This document shows positions 8,857 to 18,129 of a stretch of 64,000 bases of DNA, in pieces. The position numbers were made by a program, and so were the translations under genes. The stretch is from NCBI GenBank assembly GCA_030141605.1, contig JAQGDQ010000347.1:131959-195958 (forward strand), read 5' to 3'. The notes below the pieces were generated by a model, which saw only the letters and a list, made by a program, of their open reading frames with translations, was not told where the DNA came from and made no database searches. Origin of the DNA: Tubiluchus corallicola (taxonomy: Eukaryota; Priapulida; Priapulimorpha; Priapulimorphida; Tubiluchidae). Every line of letters starts with the position of its first letter. Within the stretch, counting starts at the first letter, position 1.

Positions 8857-10923
8857 ATGAGCACTAGATCTATAGACAAAGTTTCAGACAATATTCGTAT
8901 TTTATCGGCTGCAATGGTAGAGAAGGCCGGTTCAGGACATCCCGGTGGGGCTATGGGAGGGGCCGATTTTATAAATATCCTGTATTCAGAGTTTCTGACT
9001 TATGATCCTGACGATATGACATGGGCGTACCGTGACAGGTTTTTTCTGGATCCAGGACACATGTCTCCAATGCTCTACTCTGTTTTGTCCCTTGCCGGTA
9101 ATTATTCAATGGATGAGTTGAAAGGGTTTCGCCAGTGGCAATCTGTAACTCCCGGCCATCCTGAGGTTGATCCGCTGCGAGGTGTTGAGAACACATCCGG
9201 CCCGCTGGGGCAGGGGCATGCTATGGCGTTGGGTGCTGCTATAGCAGAGCGTTTTCTTGTGGCTCGTTTTGGGGAGTGGATGTCTCATAAGACGTATGCT
9301 TTTATTTCAGACGGAGGTATTCAGGAGGAGATTTCCCAGGGTGTAGGTCGCATAGCGGGCTTTTTGGGGCTGAACAATCTTATAATGTTTTACGACTCTA
9401 ATGATATTCAGCTTTCTACAAGTACCAGTGAGGTCACTTCTGAGGATACGGCGTTGAAGTACGAGTCGTGGGGATGGAGAGTTGTTACCATTAACGGGAA
9501 TGATCCAGAGGAGGTGCGTACTGCTTTAAAAAGTGCAGATGGCGAGAGGGGCAGGCCAACGCTTATTATTGGTAAAACTATAATGGGTAAAGGGGCAGTA
9601 ACTGCTGACGGTTCAAACTTTGAGGGGGAGAGTTCCACACATGGGCAGCCTCTGTCGGCTGCAGGTGCTTCATTTTCAAAAACGGTTGAAAACCTGGGTG
9701 GTGATCCTGACACACCGTTTTTGGTATTTGATGAGTCCAGAGAGGTATATGCAAAGAGGAGAGATGAGCTAAGGAAGCTGGTGGCAGCGAGGAGGGCGGA
9801 AGAGGCTGAGTGGAGGAGGTCCAATGCCATGTTGGCAGCTAAGCTGGATAGTTTTCTATCAGGAGAGGTACCTCATGCAAACTTTTCAAAGATTAAGCAG
9901 AAGGCCAATTCTGCTACTCGCGGAGCCTCTGGTGTGGTATTGGCGGAGCTTGCAAAAGATATTGAGAACATGGTGGTGGCATCTGCTGACTTGTCAAACT
10001 CGGACAAGACAGATGGTTTTTTAAAAAATACCACATCATTTGCAAAAGGTGATTTTAGTGGAGCATTTTTGCAGGCGGGTGTTTGTGAGCTTACTATGGC
10101 TTGTGTAATGAATGGCATGGCGCTTCATGGTGGGGTCATACCCGTTTGCGGAACTTTTTTTGTGTTTTCCGATTATATGAAGCCTGCGGTTAGGATGGCA
10201 GCGCTGATGCAGCTGCCCGTTAAGTATGTGTGGACTCACGATGCGTTTAGGGTGGGTGAAGATGGTCCTACGCATCAGCCTGTTGAGCATGAAGCACAGG
10301 CTCGCCTTATTGAGCAGATGAAAAACCATAAAGGCAACAATTCTATGCTGGTATTGCGCCCTGCCGATGTTCATGAGACTACAGTGTCGTGGAAGTTGGC
10401 CATAGAAAATAGAGAGTCGCCAACTGCGCTGATACTGTCGCGCCAGAATATAAAAGATCTCCCTTCTAAAGAAGATCGTTTTCGGGAGGCGCTACAATCT
10501 GAAAGAGGTGCATATATTGTTGAGGATAGTAAAAACCTGGATGTTATTTTGATTGCATCCGGTTCGGAGGTTGCCACACTTGTTGAGGGTGCGGCGCTAC
10601 TGCGTGGTCGTGATAGTATGAATGTCAGGGTTGTATCTGTGCCTTCGGAAGGACTATTCCGCGCTCAAGAAGGTGATTACCAGGAGTACATACTTCCTTT
10701 AGGTGTTCCCCGGTTTGGTCTGACAGCTGGATTGCCGATAACACTTAGAGGCCTTGTTGGTAGCAATGGGATGGTTTGGGGGTTAAATTCTTTTGGATTT
10801 TCTGCTCCATATACGGTTCTTGATGAGAAGCTTGGGTTTAACGGAGAGAATGTTTATAAGCAGGTTAAGGCTTTTCTTGAGAGTAAAGATCTTTGTAAAG
10901 CGAAGGAGTTTGGTTCAGATTAA
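8857..10923 (+). CDS. tkt: Transketolase
   Basis: A 688-residue full-length transketolase, moving two-carbon ketol units between pentose-phosphate-pathway sugars with thiamine diphosphate and Mg2+. The N-terminal domain shows MVEKAGSGHPGGAMGGADF and the cofactor loop SDGGIQEE...FYDSNDIQLS. The middle domain shows FFVFSDYMKP and GEDGPTHQPVEH, and the C-terminal domain is complete. The frame can also begin at 8836, seven codons upstream. I chose MSTRSID because family members begin about this far from DNIRIL. It lies directly downstream of serA on the same strand and ends at a strong terminator. Confidence 0.95.
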   Translation: MSTRSIDKVSDNIRILSAAMVEKAGSGHPGGAMGGADFINILYSEFLTYDPDDMTWAYRDRFFLDPGHMSPMLYSVLSLAGNYSMDELKGFRQWQSVTPGHPEVDPLRGVENTSGPLGQGHAMALGAAIAERFLVARFGEWMSHKTYAFISDGGIQEEISQGVGRIAGFLGLNNLIMFYDSNDIQLSTSTSEVTSEDTALKYESWGWRVVTINGNDPEEVRTALKSADGERGRPTLIIGKTIMGKGAVTADGSNFEGESSTHGQPLSAAGASFSKTVENLGGDPDTPFLVFDESREVYAKRRDELRKLVAARRAEEAEWRRSNAMLAAKLDSFLSGEVPHANFSKIKQKANSATRGASGVVLAELAKDIENMVVASADLSNSDKTDGFLKNTTSFAKGDFSGAFLQAGVCELTMACVMNGMALHGGVIPVCGTFFVFSDYMKPAVRMAALMQLPVKYVWTHDAFRVGEDGPTHQPVEHEAQARLIEQMKNHKGNNSMLVLRPADVHETTVSWKLAIENRESPTALILSRQNIKDLPSKEDRFREALQSERGAYIVEDSKNLDVILIASGSEVATLVEGAALLRGRDSMNVRVVSVPSEGLFRAQEGDYQEYILPLGVPRFGLTAGLPITLRGLVGSNGMVWGLNSFGFSAPYTVLDEKLGFNGENVYKQVKAFLESKDLCKAKEFGSD

Positions 10924-11067
10924 GGAAAAGTTTAACGACAATCCATAGATAGTTTATTGATGTAGTTGAGGATTTTTTGTCGAAAATATCAATGAAGGAC
11001 TTTTGTAAAAGCCTATATTTATTAATGTAAGGATCGAAGATTTGCTTTTTGCTAATAAAGCGATAAC

Positions 11068-11103
11068 AAAATAGAGGCTGCCTTCTCAGGCAGCCTCTAT
11101 TTT
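11068..11103. terminator. Strong bidirectional terminator between tkt and the DUF1080 gene
   Basis: A 16-bp perfect stem (core atagaggctgcc, paired at 11071-11082 and 11089-11100) with a four-base loop is flanked by A-run and T-run. It lies between convergent genes and should stop transcription from both sides. Confidence 0.9.
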
Positions 11104-11136
11104 ATCTATATCATATTGTGGGTTTGCAAAAGAGTG

Positions 11137-12144
11137 TTACATTTTACGAATTTTGATATTGCGAAACCATACATCATCACCGTGATCCTGTAGTCCTATG
11201 TAGCCTTTTTTAGGAACTTTTGCCCATGCAGGGTTAAGTTTTGGGAACTTTGAACCGGCAACCAGTTTTTCCCATTCAGGAGTCCAGAGATGATACTCCA
11301 GCACTGTTTCTCCATTTTGTTTGTGTACTACGGTACCTCTGTCGCAAATAACTTCAACAGAGTTCCACTCTCCTGCTGGGTTTGCATTTTGAGGCTTTGC
11401 AGGGATAAGATCATAGAGTGATCCGGCTTTTCTGTTGCCATCTTTTCCGAGAAGAGCATCGGGGTGGCGGTCGTTATCAAGGATCTGCATTTCAGGCGCA
11501 GTTTTCCAGATATAATCCAGTTTTTCTTCTCCGAGGTAGAATATACCGGAGTTTCCACCCTCGGAAATTTTCCACTCTAGTTTCAAATGGAAATTGTCAA
11601 ACTCCTCATTAAAAATAATATCCCCTCCATCTTTAGCGCCTGCTTCGCCACGACCTGAGCCTTTGCACATAATAGTTCCGTCTGTAATTGACCACGCCTT
11701 GGGGAAATGATTCTTTTTATAGCCTCTCCAGCCGTTGCTTGTTTTTCCATCGAATAGTAGTATCCATCCATTAGATTTTTCACTTTTAGTCAATGTATTC
11801 AGAGAGGCACATTTTGCTTTTTTAGCTGCGCAGCAGCTTTTTTCACCTTTGGTGCATTTACTTCTGCTACATCCTGCTCCTTTAGATGGGCAGCGTTTCT
11901 CACCTTTGGTGCATTTTGTTCCTTTGGATGCGCAGCAGCTTTTTTTATCTTTAGTACATTTTGCTTTTTTAGCTGCGCAGCAGCTTTTTTTATCTTTGGT
12001 ACATTTTGCTTTTTTAGCTGCACAGCAACTTTTCTCACTCTTATGTTTATGTCCCGTTGCTTTAGAGGATTTGTTATCGGAACTACTACAGCAACTGGCT
12101 ATGGTAAAAGCTACAACAACCAGTAACAGGGTAATTTTTTTCAT
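11137..12144 (-). CDS. DUF1080 (3-keto-glycoside hydrolase-like) lipoprotein with Cys/Lys-rich repeat
   Basis: This 335-residue protein starts with a lipoprotein signal peptide (lipobox around Cys18). Residues 40-112 follow: a low-complexity stretch with 15 cysteines in recurring SCCAAKKAKCTK units. The DUF1080 domain (about 124-335) begins GWILLFDGKTSNGWRGY and includes EWKISEGGNSGIFYLGEE and the final GYIGLQDHGDDVWFRNIKIR, all typical of the concanavalin-like fold. DUF1080 proteins act on 3-keto-glycosides in characterised cases. Cysteine pairs on a lysine-rich chain suggest metal binding or disulfide crosslinking in the envelope, but that is inference. It is convergent with transketolase and monocistronic. 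Confidence 0.85.
   Translation of the reverse strand: MKKITLLLVVVAFTIASCCSSSDNKSSKATGHKHKSEKSCCAAKKAKCTKDKKSCCAAKKAKCTKDKKSCCASKGTKCTKGEKRCPSKGAGCSRSKCTKGEKSCCAAKKAKCASLNTLTKSEKSNGWILLFDGKTSNGWRGYKKNHFPKAWSITDGTIMCKGSGRGEAGAKDGGDIIFNEEFDNFHLKLEWKISEGGNSGIFYLGEEKLDYIWKTAPEMQILDNDRHPDALLGKDGNRKAGSLYDLIPAKPQNANPAGEWNSVEVICDRGTVVHKQNGETVLEYHLWTPEWEKLVAGSKFPKLNPAWAKVPKKGYIGLQDHGDDVWFRNIKIRKM
11809..12027 (-). repeat. Tandem repeats encoding the Cys/Lys-rich linker
   Basis: Near-identical DNA units (recurrent gctgcgcagcagc and ttttgcttttttagctg) encode the residue 40-112 repeat of the DUF1080 lipoprotein. The units keep the reading frame and codon pattern, so this is an in-gene expansion. Confidence 0.85.
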
Positions 12145-12265
12145 TATTTTTCTATTTTAATTTATTTTTATGTTAATGTCTGTATGCAAAAGTATAAAAA
12201 TTTTATAATGTTGCCCACATAAAAGTGAATGATAATTCAACCAGGCTTTATTAGCATCTTTTTGA

Positions 12266-13629
12266 AAACAATAGTTCGTTAAATAATCATGCAGCGATAG
12301 TGCCGTAAGTTATTAATTCTCTGATTTTGGATTTATTTTTGGTTAAGTTTGGTCTCACCGCGAACACGCTAAAAAATCTATTTAGCAGTAATTCATTGTG
12401 ATACATTGTTTTTATATCGGCCATAGAAAAAGCATTTCTATTGATTTTTGGTATAGCTAACCAGTGGTTAATCTTGGCCAAATTGACTGCAGTAAGAGAC
12501 GCATTAAAATGAAAATGTAATTTATTTTCACTTCTTGCCTGACAGTCTTTCAATCCGGTATATTGTTTTGCATCTCTGTAAATGAACTCAATCTGGAATC
12601 TGGCTTGATAATATTCAAGAATCGTCTCGGCTTTCATTTGCAAATCAGTAGAGAAGTATAACTTGTGAGACCACTTTCGGGATGTTCCTTTTGTAAAAAC
12701 AACAACAAGATTAACATCTCGTTTTAATGATTTTGCATAAACTGTTGCTCCGTATATTTTGCATTTTTCGTTTTGCTCAAAGCATTCAAAATATTTTGAT
12801 TTTAAATTATCAAAGTCAATCTTTCCTTCATATTTTCTAGGTCTTCCTCTACCAGCTTTTTGCTGACCATAAAATTTGTATTGTAAGTTAGCATCATCTC
12901 TCAGGCGACTAATCACTTCAAATCCATTTTCGCAAAGCTTGGTTACAAACTTATTCTTTGAAAAATAGGCATCTGCCAAAACGTATTTTGATACACATAA
13001 CAGATTGTCCTTGCGTTGAATCAAAACATTTGCGTAATGATCAACCAGACTTTCTGCTTCAAGATTATTAGGGGTTTGAAATAGCTTCTAAATGAAAAGC
13101 TGTATGATTATCAATATCAACGGCTGCTATTCCTGCAATCTCTAAGCCCCATTTTGTTTTGCCGGCACATCCTGACCAAAAGTAACCAGCCCCAGATGTA
13201 TGCTTTCCTGACTTGCTTATATAGCTTGGATCAAAGGCTATGGCTTGATGGTTGCTTGCGTAATGGATTACCGACTCTTTGTTAAAAGTCATAAAATCAA
13301 ACCCTTTTTCAAATTGATATCTATAACGTTGCTCACAGTGATTTCCATATCTACCAAATTGAAAAAAGTTCATCTTTCCTTTGATACTAAGAAATAGTCC
13401 GAAGATGTCTAGCATAAAATCGAATTGCCACTTATTTATTCCTTCCATTTGGTTTAAAATCATTTTTACCTGATCTTTATATCTTGATATTTCCTTGATA
13501 ATCATGTCTAAAATTGTCGGTCAAAAACAACTTTAAGATACTGATTATCAGGGGGATTATCCTAATTTTTTCAACATTTATTTTATTGATTGTCAGATAT
13601 TTATGTAAATGTTTAACGAACTATTGTTT
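12266..13629 (-). mobile_element. IS4-group insertion sequence
   Basis: A 1364-bp element bounded by perfect 18-bp inverted repeats, aaacaatagttcgttaaa at 12266-12283 and its complement at 13612-13629. It carries one transposase gene on the minus strand. I see no clear target-site duplication. Its right end supplies the last codons of the PepSY gene. Confidence 0.88.
12287..13505 (-). pseudogene. IS4-group DDE transposase, frameshifted
   Basis: Two frames form one transposase. The N-terminal part (13068-13505) contains the first catalytic Asp in AIAFDPSYISKSG. The C-terminal part (to 12287) contains the second Asp in VLADAYFSK and the IS4 signature Y-x2-R-x3-E-x6-K in YQARFQIEFIYRDAK. They are split at the CCCC run at 13071-13074. 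Removing one C would restore an uninterrupted reading of about 405 residues. All DDE elements are present, so the copy is either very recently inactivated or the break is a homopolymer sequencing error. Confidence 0.85.
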
Positions 13630-15183
13630 ATAGTATCGGCTCTTTTTTCGGAACCTTTTTCTCCATAGCAGCCAGCCACTGATTACCACTATAGCCCCTG
13701 TTAGTCCGCTTAATGGAACGACCAATATATAAAAATCGCCGATAAGCCCCTTAAATATTCTACCCGTATGGATTTCCAAAGAGAGGTTCCACAAGGATAT
13801 TTTTGCCCCTTCCAGTATGTATAGTGGCATTTCAGGAAATTCAATACTGTGATACAGAGGCACTGCTCCTTTATCGTAATCAACCATGTATCGCTTCCCT
13901 TCAACATTAGTCACTATACCTGTAACTTTAAAGTCCCCGACAGGTTTGCCGGTTGCATCACCTTTATAAACTTCGCCCTGCGCATAGTTATACACTTCAG
14001 GTCGTGAGGGGTCCCATATAAATAACCCGCTAAATGAACCTATTAGATACTCTTCATCGGCGTACGGCTGCAAGGTATTTATCCCCATCACACTCACAGG
14101 CGGCTGGTTTTGGAAAGGAGTTAGAAGAGTGCTGCTCCTGTTCATATAGAACATACCCTCAGAGGTAGATATCAGGAATATATCTCTGGCGTTATCATAC
14201 AGGATGTCTCTCAACTTATCATACCAAGGATTGGGCTGGTCCAGATGCGAATACTTAACAGGCTTAACCTTCAGTTTTGCAATAGCAATCAACAGAGGCG
14301 GACGAAGAAATATTCCCGTGAGAAACACAATAGCCAGAAATATAAATGTCCACTCCCCTATTTTATTATGCCATTTTAACGACCATTTATTAACCCTAAT
14401 AACCGTTTTTGCTTTTTTGCGACGCTTTTTACGCCTTCTGATCCATCCCGGGAAAAAGAAGTATGTGATCCCTGTTATTGACAGAAATATAGTTGCAACT
14501 CCCAATAGATCAACAAATAACTTCCCCGATATTCCAAATATCTCACCCGAGTGTATTTGCCAAATAGTTTTAAAAAGGGTTACCTCATTTTTAAACCCAG
14601 CAGGCTTTGACAGCTCAATTTTTTCAAAACGGGTATAGATTCCGTCCGATTTACCCTTAAAGAGATATGAGCGGTTTAAGGCGTATAGTGTATCCCCAAC
14701 ACTTTCAATAGCTACAAATCGCTTAATATCCACCTCCAGTTTAAACCTCTCCCACTGTTTTGAGGTGGGGTTAAAAGCAAACAGTCCGGAATGTGTAGCT
14801 GTATAGAGGCTGCCATCACCAGAGAGGTGAACATCAAATACTTTCCGGCTGTCAACTCCTTTGGGGAAACCGTTATTTAGCGGGCGGTAGGAGTGAAAAG
14901 CGGAATCTGTTACCCATATTCCAATGTTGCCATACACCAGTATGCTGTCTTTTGTGATTATCAGATTTCCTTTAAGAGCACTATTGTTCCAATTTTGGTA
15001 ATTAAACCCTTCAGGAAGGTATTTCCTGCTGATATCCACACCTGAAAAAAGCTCCCGGTGGTTCATAATCACCCCTGTTATTCCATAGTACAGCAGGATA
15101 AAAGAGATAATCAGCCCAGGCCACTTGTGTAACTTTTTATAAACGGAGGCCTTTGCAGAACGTTTTCCTGTTTTCTGTTTCAC
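13621..15183 (-). CDS. PepSY-associated transmembrane protein, C-terminus replaced by IS end
   Basis: This 520-residue inner-membrane protein has several hydrophobic helices: about residues 21-40 (ISFILLYYGITGVIMNH), around 230-245, about 275-300, and near the C-terminus (VVISGWLLWRKRF). Between them are large periplasmic segments with propeller-like WD/asp patterns. The layout matches PepSY-associated membrane proteins, often annotated as iron-regulated or linked to flavin reductase/siderophore systems; the substrate is unknown. The last two codons and stop (13621-13629) lie inside the IS4-group inverted repeat, so the native end is lost. Read across the element, the pre-insertion frame would end about four codons later. 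The damage is small and the protein may still work. The downstream part of the operon, if any, is cut off. Confidence 0.75.
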   Translation of the reverse strand: MKQKTGKRSAKASVYKKLHKWPGLIISFILLYYGITGVIMNHRELFSGVDISRKYLPEGFNYQNWNNSALKGNLIITKDSILVYGNIGIWVTDSAFHSYRPLNNGFPKGVDSRKVFDVHLSGDGSLYTATHSGLFAFNPTSKQWERFKLEVDIKRFVAIESVGDTLYALNRSYLFKGKSDGIYTRFEKIELSKPAGFKNEVTLFKTIWQIHSGEIFGISGKLFVDLLGVATIFLSITGITYFFFPGWIRRRKKRRKKAKTVIRVNKWSLKWHNKIGEWTFIFLAIVFLTGIFLRPPLLIAIAKLKVKPVKYSHLDQPNPWYDKLRDILYDNARDIFLISTSEGMFYMNRSSTLLTPFQNQPPVSVMGINTLQPYADEEYLIGSFSGLFIWDPSRPEVYNYAQGEVYKGDATGKPVGDFKVTGIVTNVEGKRYMVDYDKGAVPLYHSIEFPEMPLYILEGAKISLWNLSLEIHTGRIFKGLIGDFYILVVPLSGLTGAIVVISGWLLWRKRFRKKSRYYKQ

Positions 15184-15211
15184 CGTACTTCTTTAGAGTA
15201 TTATAAATATT

Positions 15212-16657
15212 TTAATGCTTTTTTCTTCTTATCTTAATATTCATATAAGCTAACACTACAGTGGTTAACGGACTTATAATATTGAAGAACGCATAGGGAA
15301 GGTAGTCAAAAGTTGAGACACCCAGCACTCTCGACTGTGTGGCACCACAGGTGTTCCATGGGATAAGGACGGATACAACCGTTCCCGAATCTTCGAGAGT
15401 ACGGCTTAGCACTTCCGGTTTGAGCCCGCTGTCACGGTATGTTTTTGCAAACATGCGTCCCGGAATAACAATAGAGAGGTACTGATCGGATGATGTGAAA
15501 TTGAAGAATATACAGCTGCACACTGTAGACAGGACGAGTGAACCAGTGCTTTTAGCCATGCCCAGTATAGAGCGTACAATACGTTTGAGCAATCCTCCCG
15601 CTTCCATCGTACCTCCAAAAATCATTGCAGACAATATCAGCCATACTGTGTTGAGCATACCGCTCATGCCGGATGTATTTAGCAGATTGTTTATATCGGT
15701 ATTGGGTGTTACTACAGATACGCTGCCAAACATAGCTTTGAGAACAGCAATATATGATGCTTTTGCAAAGCTTCCGCTAGTCTCTGCTATGCTTTTCACT
15801 ATTTCGGGTTGGAATATAACAGCAAAAATCCCGCCCAGCACACTGCCAAACAGAAGAGCTGGTAGAGGCGGGGTCTTTTTTATTATGGCAATTAACAGCG
15901 CAACAGGAACAATAAAAAGGAGTGGCGATATCCTGAAAGAGCTGTCAATAGCCATTCTGACATTATCAACGCTATCAATCATCCCCTCTGCCGAGTGCCG
16001 GAATCCTATTACTATAAATATTACAAGAGTGATCGACAATGTCGGGATTGTTGTTAGCATCATATATCGAATATGCACAAAAATATCCGTTCCTGCCATA
16101 GCCGACGCAAGATTGGTAGTGTCGGAGAGTGGTGACATTTTATCGCCAAAGTATGCTCCGCTTATAATTGCACCGGCAACTACCGCTTCGTTAAATCCGA
16201 GAGCCTTACCTATTCCCAGCAGGGCTATACCAATGGTTGCCACAGTAGACCATGAGCTGCCAGTAACAATAGAGACAATTGCGGATACAATAACGGCAGA
16301 GAAGAGGAACAACCCAGTGTTGACAATATCAAGTCCGTAATAGATCATTGCAGGAATTACTCCGCTAATCATCCATGTGCCTGCCAGTGAACCAATCAGT
16401 AGCAGAATAAGCACAGATGGCATAGCTGTGGTAATTGCCTTTAAAATACTCCCCTGTATTTGCACCCATGAGCAACCCAGACGTGCAGAAATAACGGCAG
16501 CAATAGAGCCGGCAAGTAGCAGTACTATCTGGTTTGACCCGTCTAATGTATCGTCAAACAGCGATACATTAAGGCTCAAAAGTACTACAAGAACTGCAAA
16601 AGGCACAAGGGCAAGCCGTAGGCTGGCAGTTTTTGGTGGAAGAGTTGCGCTTTTCAT
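15212..16657 (-). CDS. nhaC: Na+/H+ antiporter, NhaC family
   Basis: A 481-residue polytopic inner-membrane protein with about 11-12 hydrophobic helices. Diagnostic NhaC-family segments are GSSWSTVATIGIALLGIG, GAIISGAYFGDKMSPLSDTTNLA (the core ion-binding region) and NTCGATQSRVLGVSTFDYLPYAFFN. It exchanges external H+ for internal Na+, giving pH and sodium homeostasis, which suits an organism using Na+-coupled sugar uptake as seen later in this window. The start at MKSATLPP is followed directly by a helix. It is 28 bases upstream of the PepSY gene on the same strand, so they may be co-transcribed. Confidence 0.92.
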   Translation of the reverse strand: MKSATLPPKTASLRLALVPFAVLVVLLSLNVSLFDDTLDGSNQIVLLLAGSIAAVISARLGCSWVQIQGSILKAITTAMPSVLILLLIGSLAGTWMISGVIPAMIYYGLDIVNTGLFLFSAVIVSAIVSIVTGSSWSTVATIGIALLGIGKALGFNEAVVAGAIISGAYFGDKMSPLSDTTNLASAMAGTDIFVHIRYMMLTTIPTLSITLVIFIVIGFRHSAEGMIDSVDNVRMAIDSSFRISPLLFIVPVALLIAIIKKTPPLPALLFGSVLGGIFAVIFQPEIVKSIAETSGSFAKASYIAVLKAMFGSVSVVTPNTDINNLLNTSGMSGMLNTVWLILSAMIFGGTMEAGGLLKRIVRSILGMAKSTGSLVLSTVCSCIFFNFTSSDQYLSIVIPGRMFAKTYRDSGLKPEVLSRTLEDSGTVVSVLIPWNTCGATQSRVLGVSTFDYLPYAFFNIISPLTTVVLAYMNIKIRRKKH

Positions 16658-16705
16658 ATATTTGCCTTACAAAGGAGCAATAACTTTACATTAGTTGAAA
16701 GAAAA

Positions 16706-16738
16706 GAGGCTGTCCGGTAACTTTTACAGGACAACCTC
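16706..16738 (-). terminator. Terminator after the TIM-barrel isomerase gene
   Basis: The arms gaggctgtcc (16706-16715) and ggacaacctc (16729-16738) pair with one mismatch. On the minus strand they are followed by ttttctttc. It separates the isomerase gene from nhaC. Confidence 0.75.
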
Positions 16739-16829
16739 TCCGGTTTTAATATTTTACACTTACCTCAATATTTATTAATCAGATATTGGTATGAAAGCAT
16801 CTGTTCTTAACAGTAGCAGAGCAAATATC

Positions 16830-17678
16830 CTACACAAATTTTGCGCTGTTGAGGTAGTTAAAGCTGGTGGTTATATCCTCCCATATATCCCCTTTGTAGC
16901 GATCCTGCTCAATAAAAAACTTTTTCATTCCCGCTTTCTCCCGGGCGGCAAAGATTTTTTCAAAGTTTATGGTGCCGGTACCCACAGGAGCAAATGTTTT
17001 TTCCTGCGAATCCTCCATATCTTTGACATGCCACAATTCACTACGGCCAGGGAACTTATCAAAAAATTTCAACGCATCCTGTCCCCCTTTTTCAATCCAG
17101 TAAAGGTCAAGCTCCATTTTTATCAACTCACTGCCATTTCTTAACATTACCTCCATAGGAATCTCTCCCTCCATGGGGATAAACTCAAAATCATGGTTAT
17201 GGTATGCAAAGACCAGCCCATGCCTGTTAGCCGATTCTGCCATTTGAGAAAGCATCTCTCCGCTACGCTTGTAGTCGTCAATACTTCTCCTCTGATTTTC
17301 CGGCAGATAGGGGTATACAATATATTTGCACCCAGCTTCCGCATGTGCCTCACACACCCTGTCTGCAACTTCAGGGGTAAAAACAGAGTGGCTGGAGTTA
17401 AGCGTCAGCCCCATATCTTTTAGCACTCTTGTAAACTCTCTTGGAGCCATGTTATAAAACTTACCGTTGGCATACCCTGCAGCTTCAACAGAGTTGTAGC
17501 CAATATCCGCTATTTTGCGGAGAGAGCCTTCAAGGTCTTCATTTAGCTGTTTGCGTATTGTGTAAATCTGTAGTCCTATCTCTTTAGAGTTACAACAGCA
17601 CGAAGCCAAAGAGGGAGCAATTGCAGCGCCAGCTGCAAAAAATGTTGATTTTCTGATAAAGTCGCGTCTAGTACCCAT
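16830..17678 (-). CDS. Exported sugar phosphate isomerase/epimerase-like TIM-barrel protein
   Basis: A 282-residue AP-endonuclease-2/xylose-isomerase-like TIM barrel. It opens with a Tat-type signal (RRDFIRKSTFFAAG) running into ASCCC, so it is probably folded before export and then lipid-anchored. Barrel motifs include GLQIYTIRKQL, VEAAGYANG, FAYHNHDFEF with candidate metal ligands, MELDLYWIEKGG and ELWHVKDM. Related exported proteins in Bacteroidota are co-encoded with DUF1080 and Gfo/Idh/MocA proteins in keto-glycoside metabolism. Relatives of both lie elsewhere in the window but not adjacent. The substrate is not determinable. It is monocistronic, with its own terminator. Confidence 0.85.
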   Translation of the reverse strand: MGTRRDFIRKSTFFAAGAAIAPSLASCCCNSKEIGLQIYTIRKQLNEDLEGSLRKIADIGYNSVEAAGYANGKFYNMAPREFTRVLKDMGLTLNSSHSVFTPEVADRVCEAHAEAGCKYIVYPYLPENQRRSIDDYKRSGEMLSQMAESANRHGLVFAYHNHDFEFIPMEGEIPMEVMLRNGSELIKMELDLYWIEKGGQDALKFFDKFPGRSELWHVKDMEDSQEKTFAPVGTGTINFEKIFAAREKAGMKKFFIEQDRYKGDIWEDITTSFNYLNSAKFV

Positions 17679-17740
17679 GTTCTAATTTAATTATAGTTAA
17701 GTTAAAAAAATCGGTTTAGTAACTTTGCGAAGCACATCTT

Positions 17741-17860
17741 ACTATTTAATATTTTAGTCAAAATCCTCTCCAAACTTCTCATTTACGTCAGTAAACTGCG
17801 GCTTTTCATCGAACTCCTACTCAATCTGGACTGAAATCTCTCGCCCTGCAAAGACCCCTT
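17741..17860 (+). repeat. Diverged intergenic repeat, copy B
   Basis: Aligns with copy C along about 115 bp (taat/aaatatttt, gtcaaa-tcc, tttacgtcagtaaactgcgg, catcgaa, cctgcaaag) and less well with copy A at 2761. No shared reading frame. Confidence 0.55.
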
Positions 17861-18053
17861 ATTAATTACCACTTTTCGGACTTAAAGATATAAAGAAAAC
17901 CTCAACCGGACAATTTAAAACTTGGGGTAACCCACTAATAAGGAAAAGGATGAGACCTCTCTCTGCAAAGCTTACCTCTCTCGATGCCATTTTTGTCAAA
18001 CCCCTCAACCACGCGTGTATACCAAATTTTCATTACCTCTCTTCAGCGTAACC

Positions 18054-18099
18054 CAAAGCATTTTGCATCACAAGGCCTAAGCCTGCATTAATGCTTTAA
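18054..18099. repeat. Imperfect hairpin element, copy 2
   Basis: Symmetric about aggcctaagcct, with outer arms aaagcattttgca and tgcattaatgcttt. It resembles the reverse complement of 7201-7240 and lies downstream of dnaJ, so it may act as its terminator. Confidence 0.4.
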
Positions 18100-18129
18100 T
18101 AAAGAGAGAAATACAGGACACCATGAAAA

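Larger units (their letters stand above)
17679..18129. other. Intergenic region with repeat and hairpin
   Basis: No reading frame is supported. It contains copy B of the dispersed repeat (17741-17860) and a hairpin element (18054-18099), between the isomerase gene and the 3' end of dnaJ. Confidence 0.5.

Noticed and set aside
11809-12027. Regular DNA repeats suggesting a CRISPR array
   Set aside because: Units are in phase with the coding frame, have no unique spacers and encode the Cys/Lys repeat of a lipoprotein.
12266-13629. Target-site duplication of the IS4-group element
   Set aside because: The bases next to the two inverted repeats do not match over any length I would trust.
15495-16340. 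281-residue open frame on the plus strand
   Set aside because: It is antisense to nhaC, whose helices and NhaC motifs are unmistakable; the plus-strand translation has no recognisable domain.
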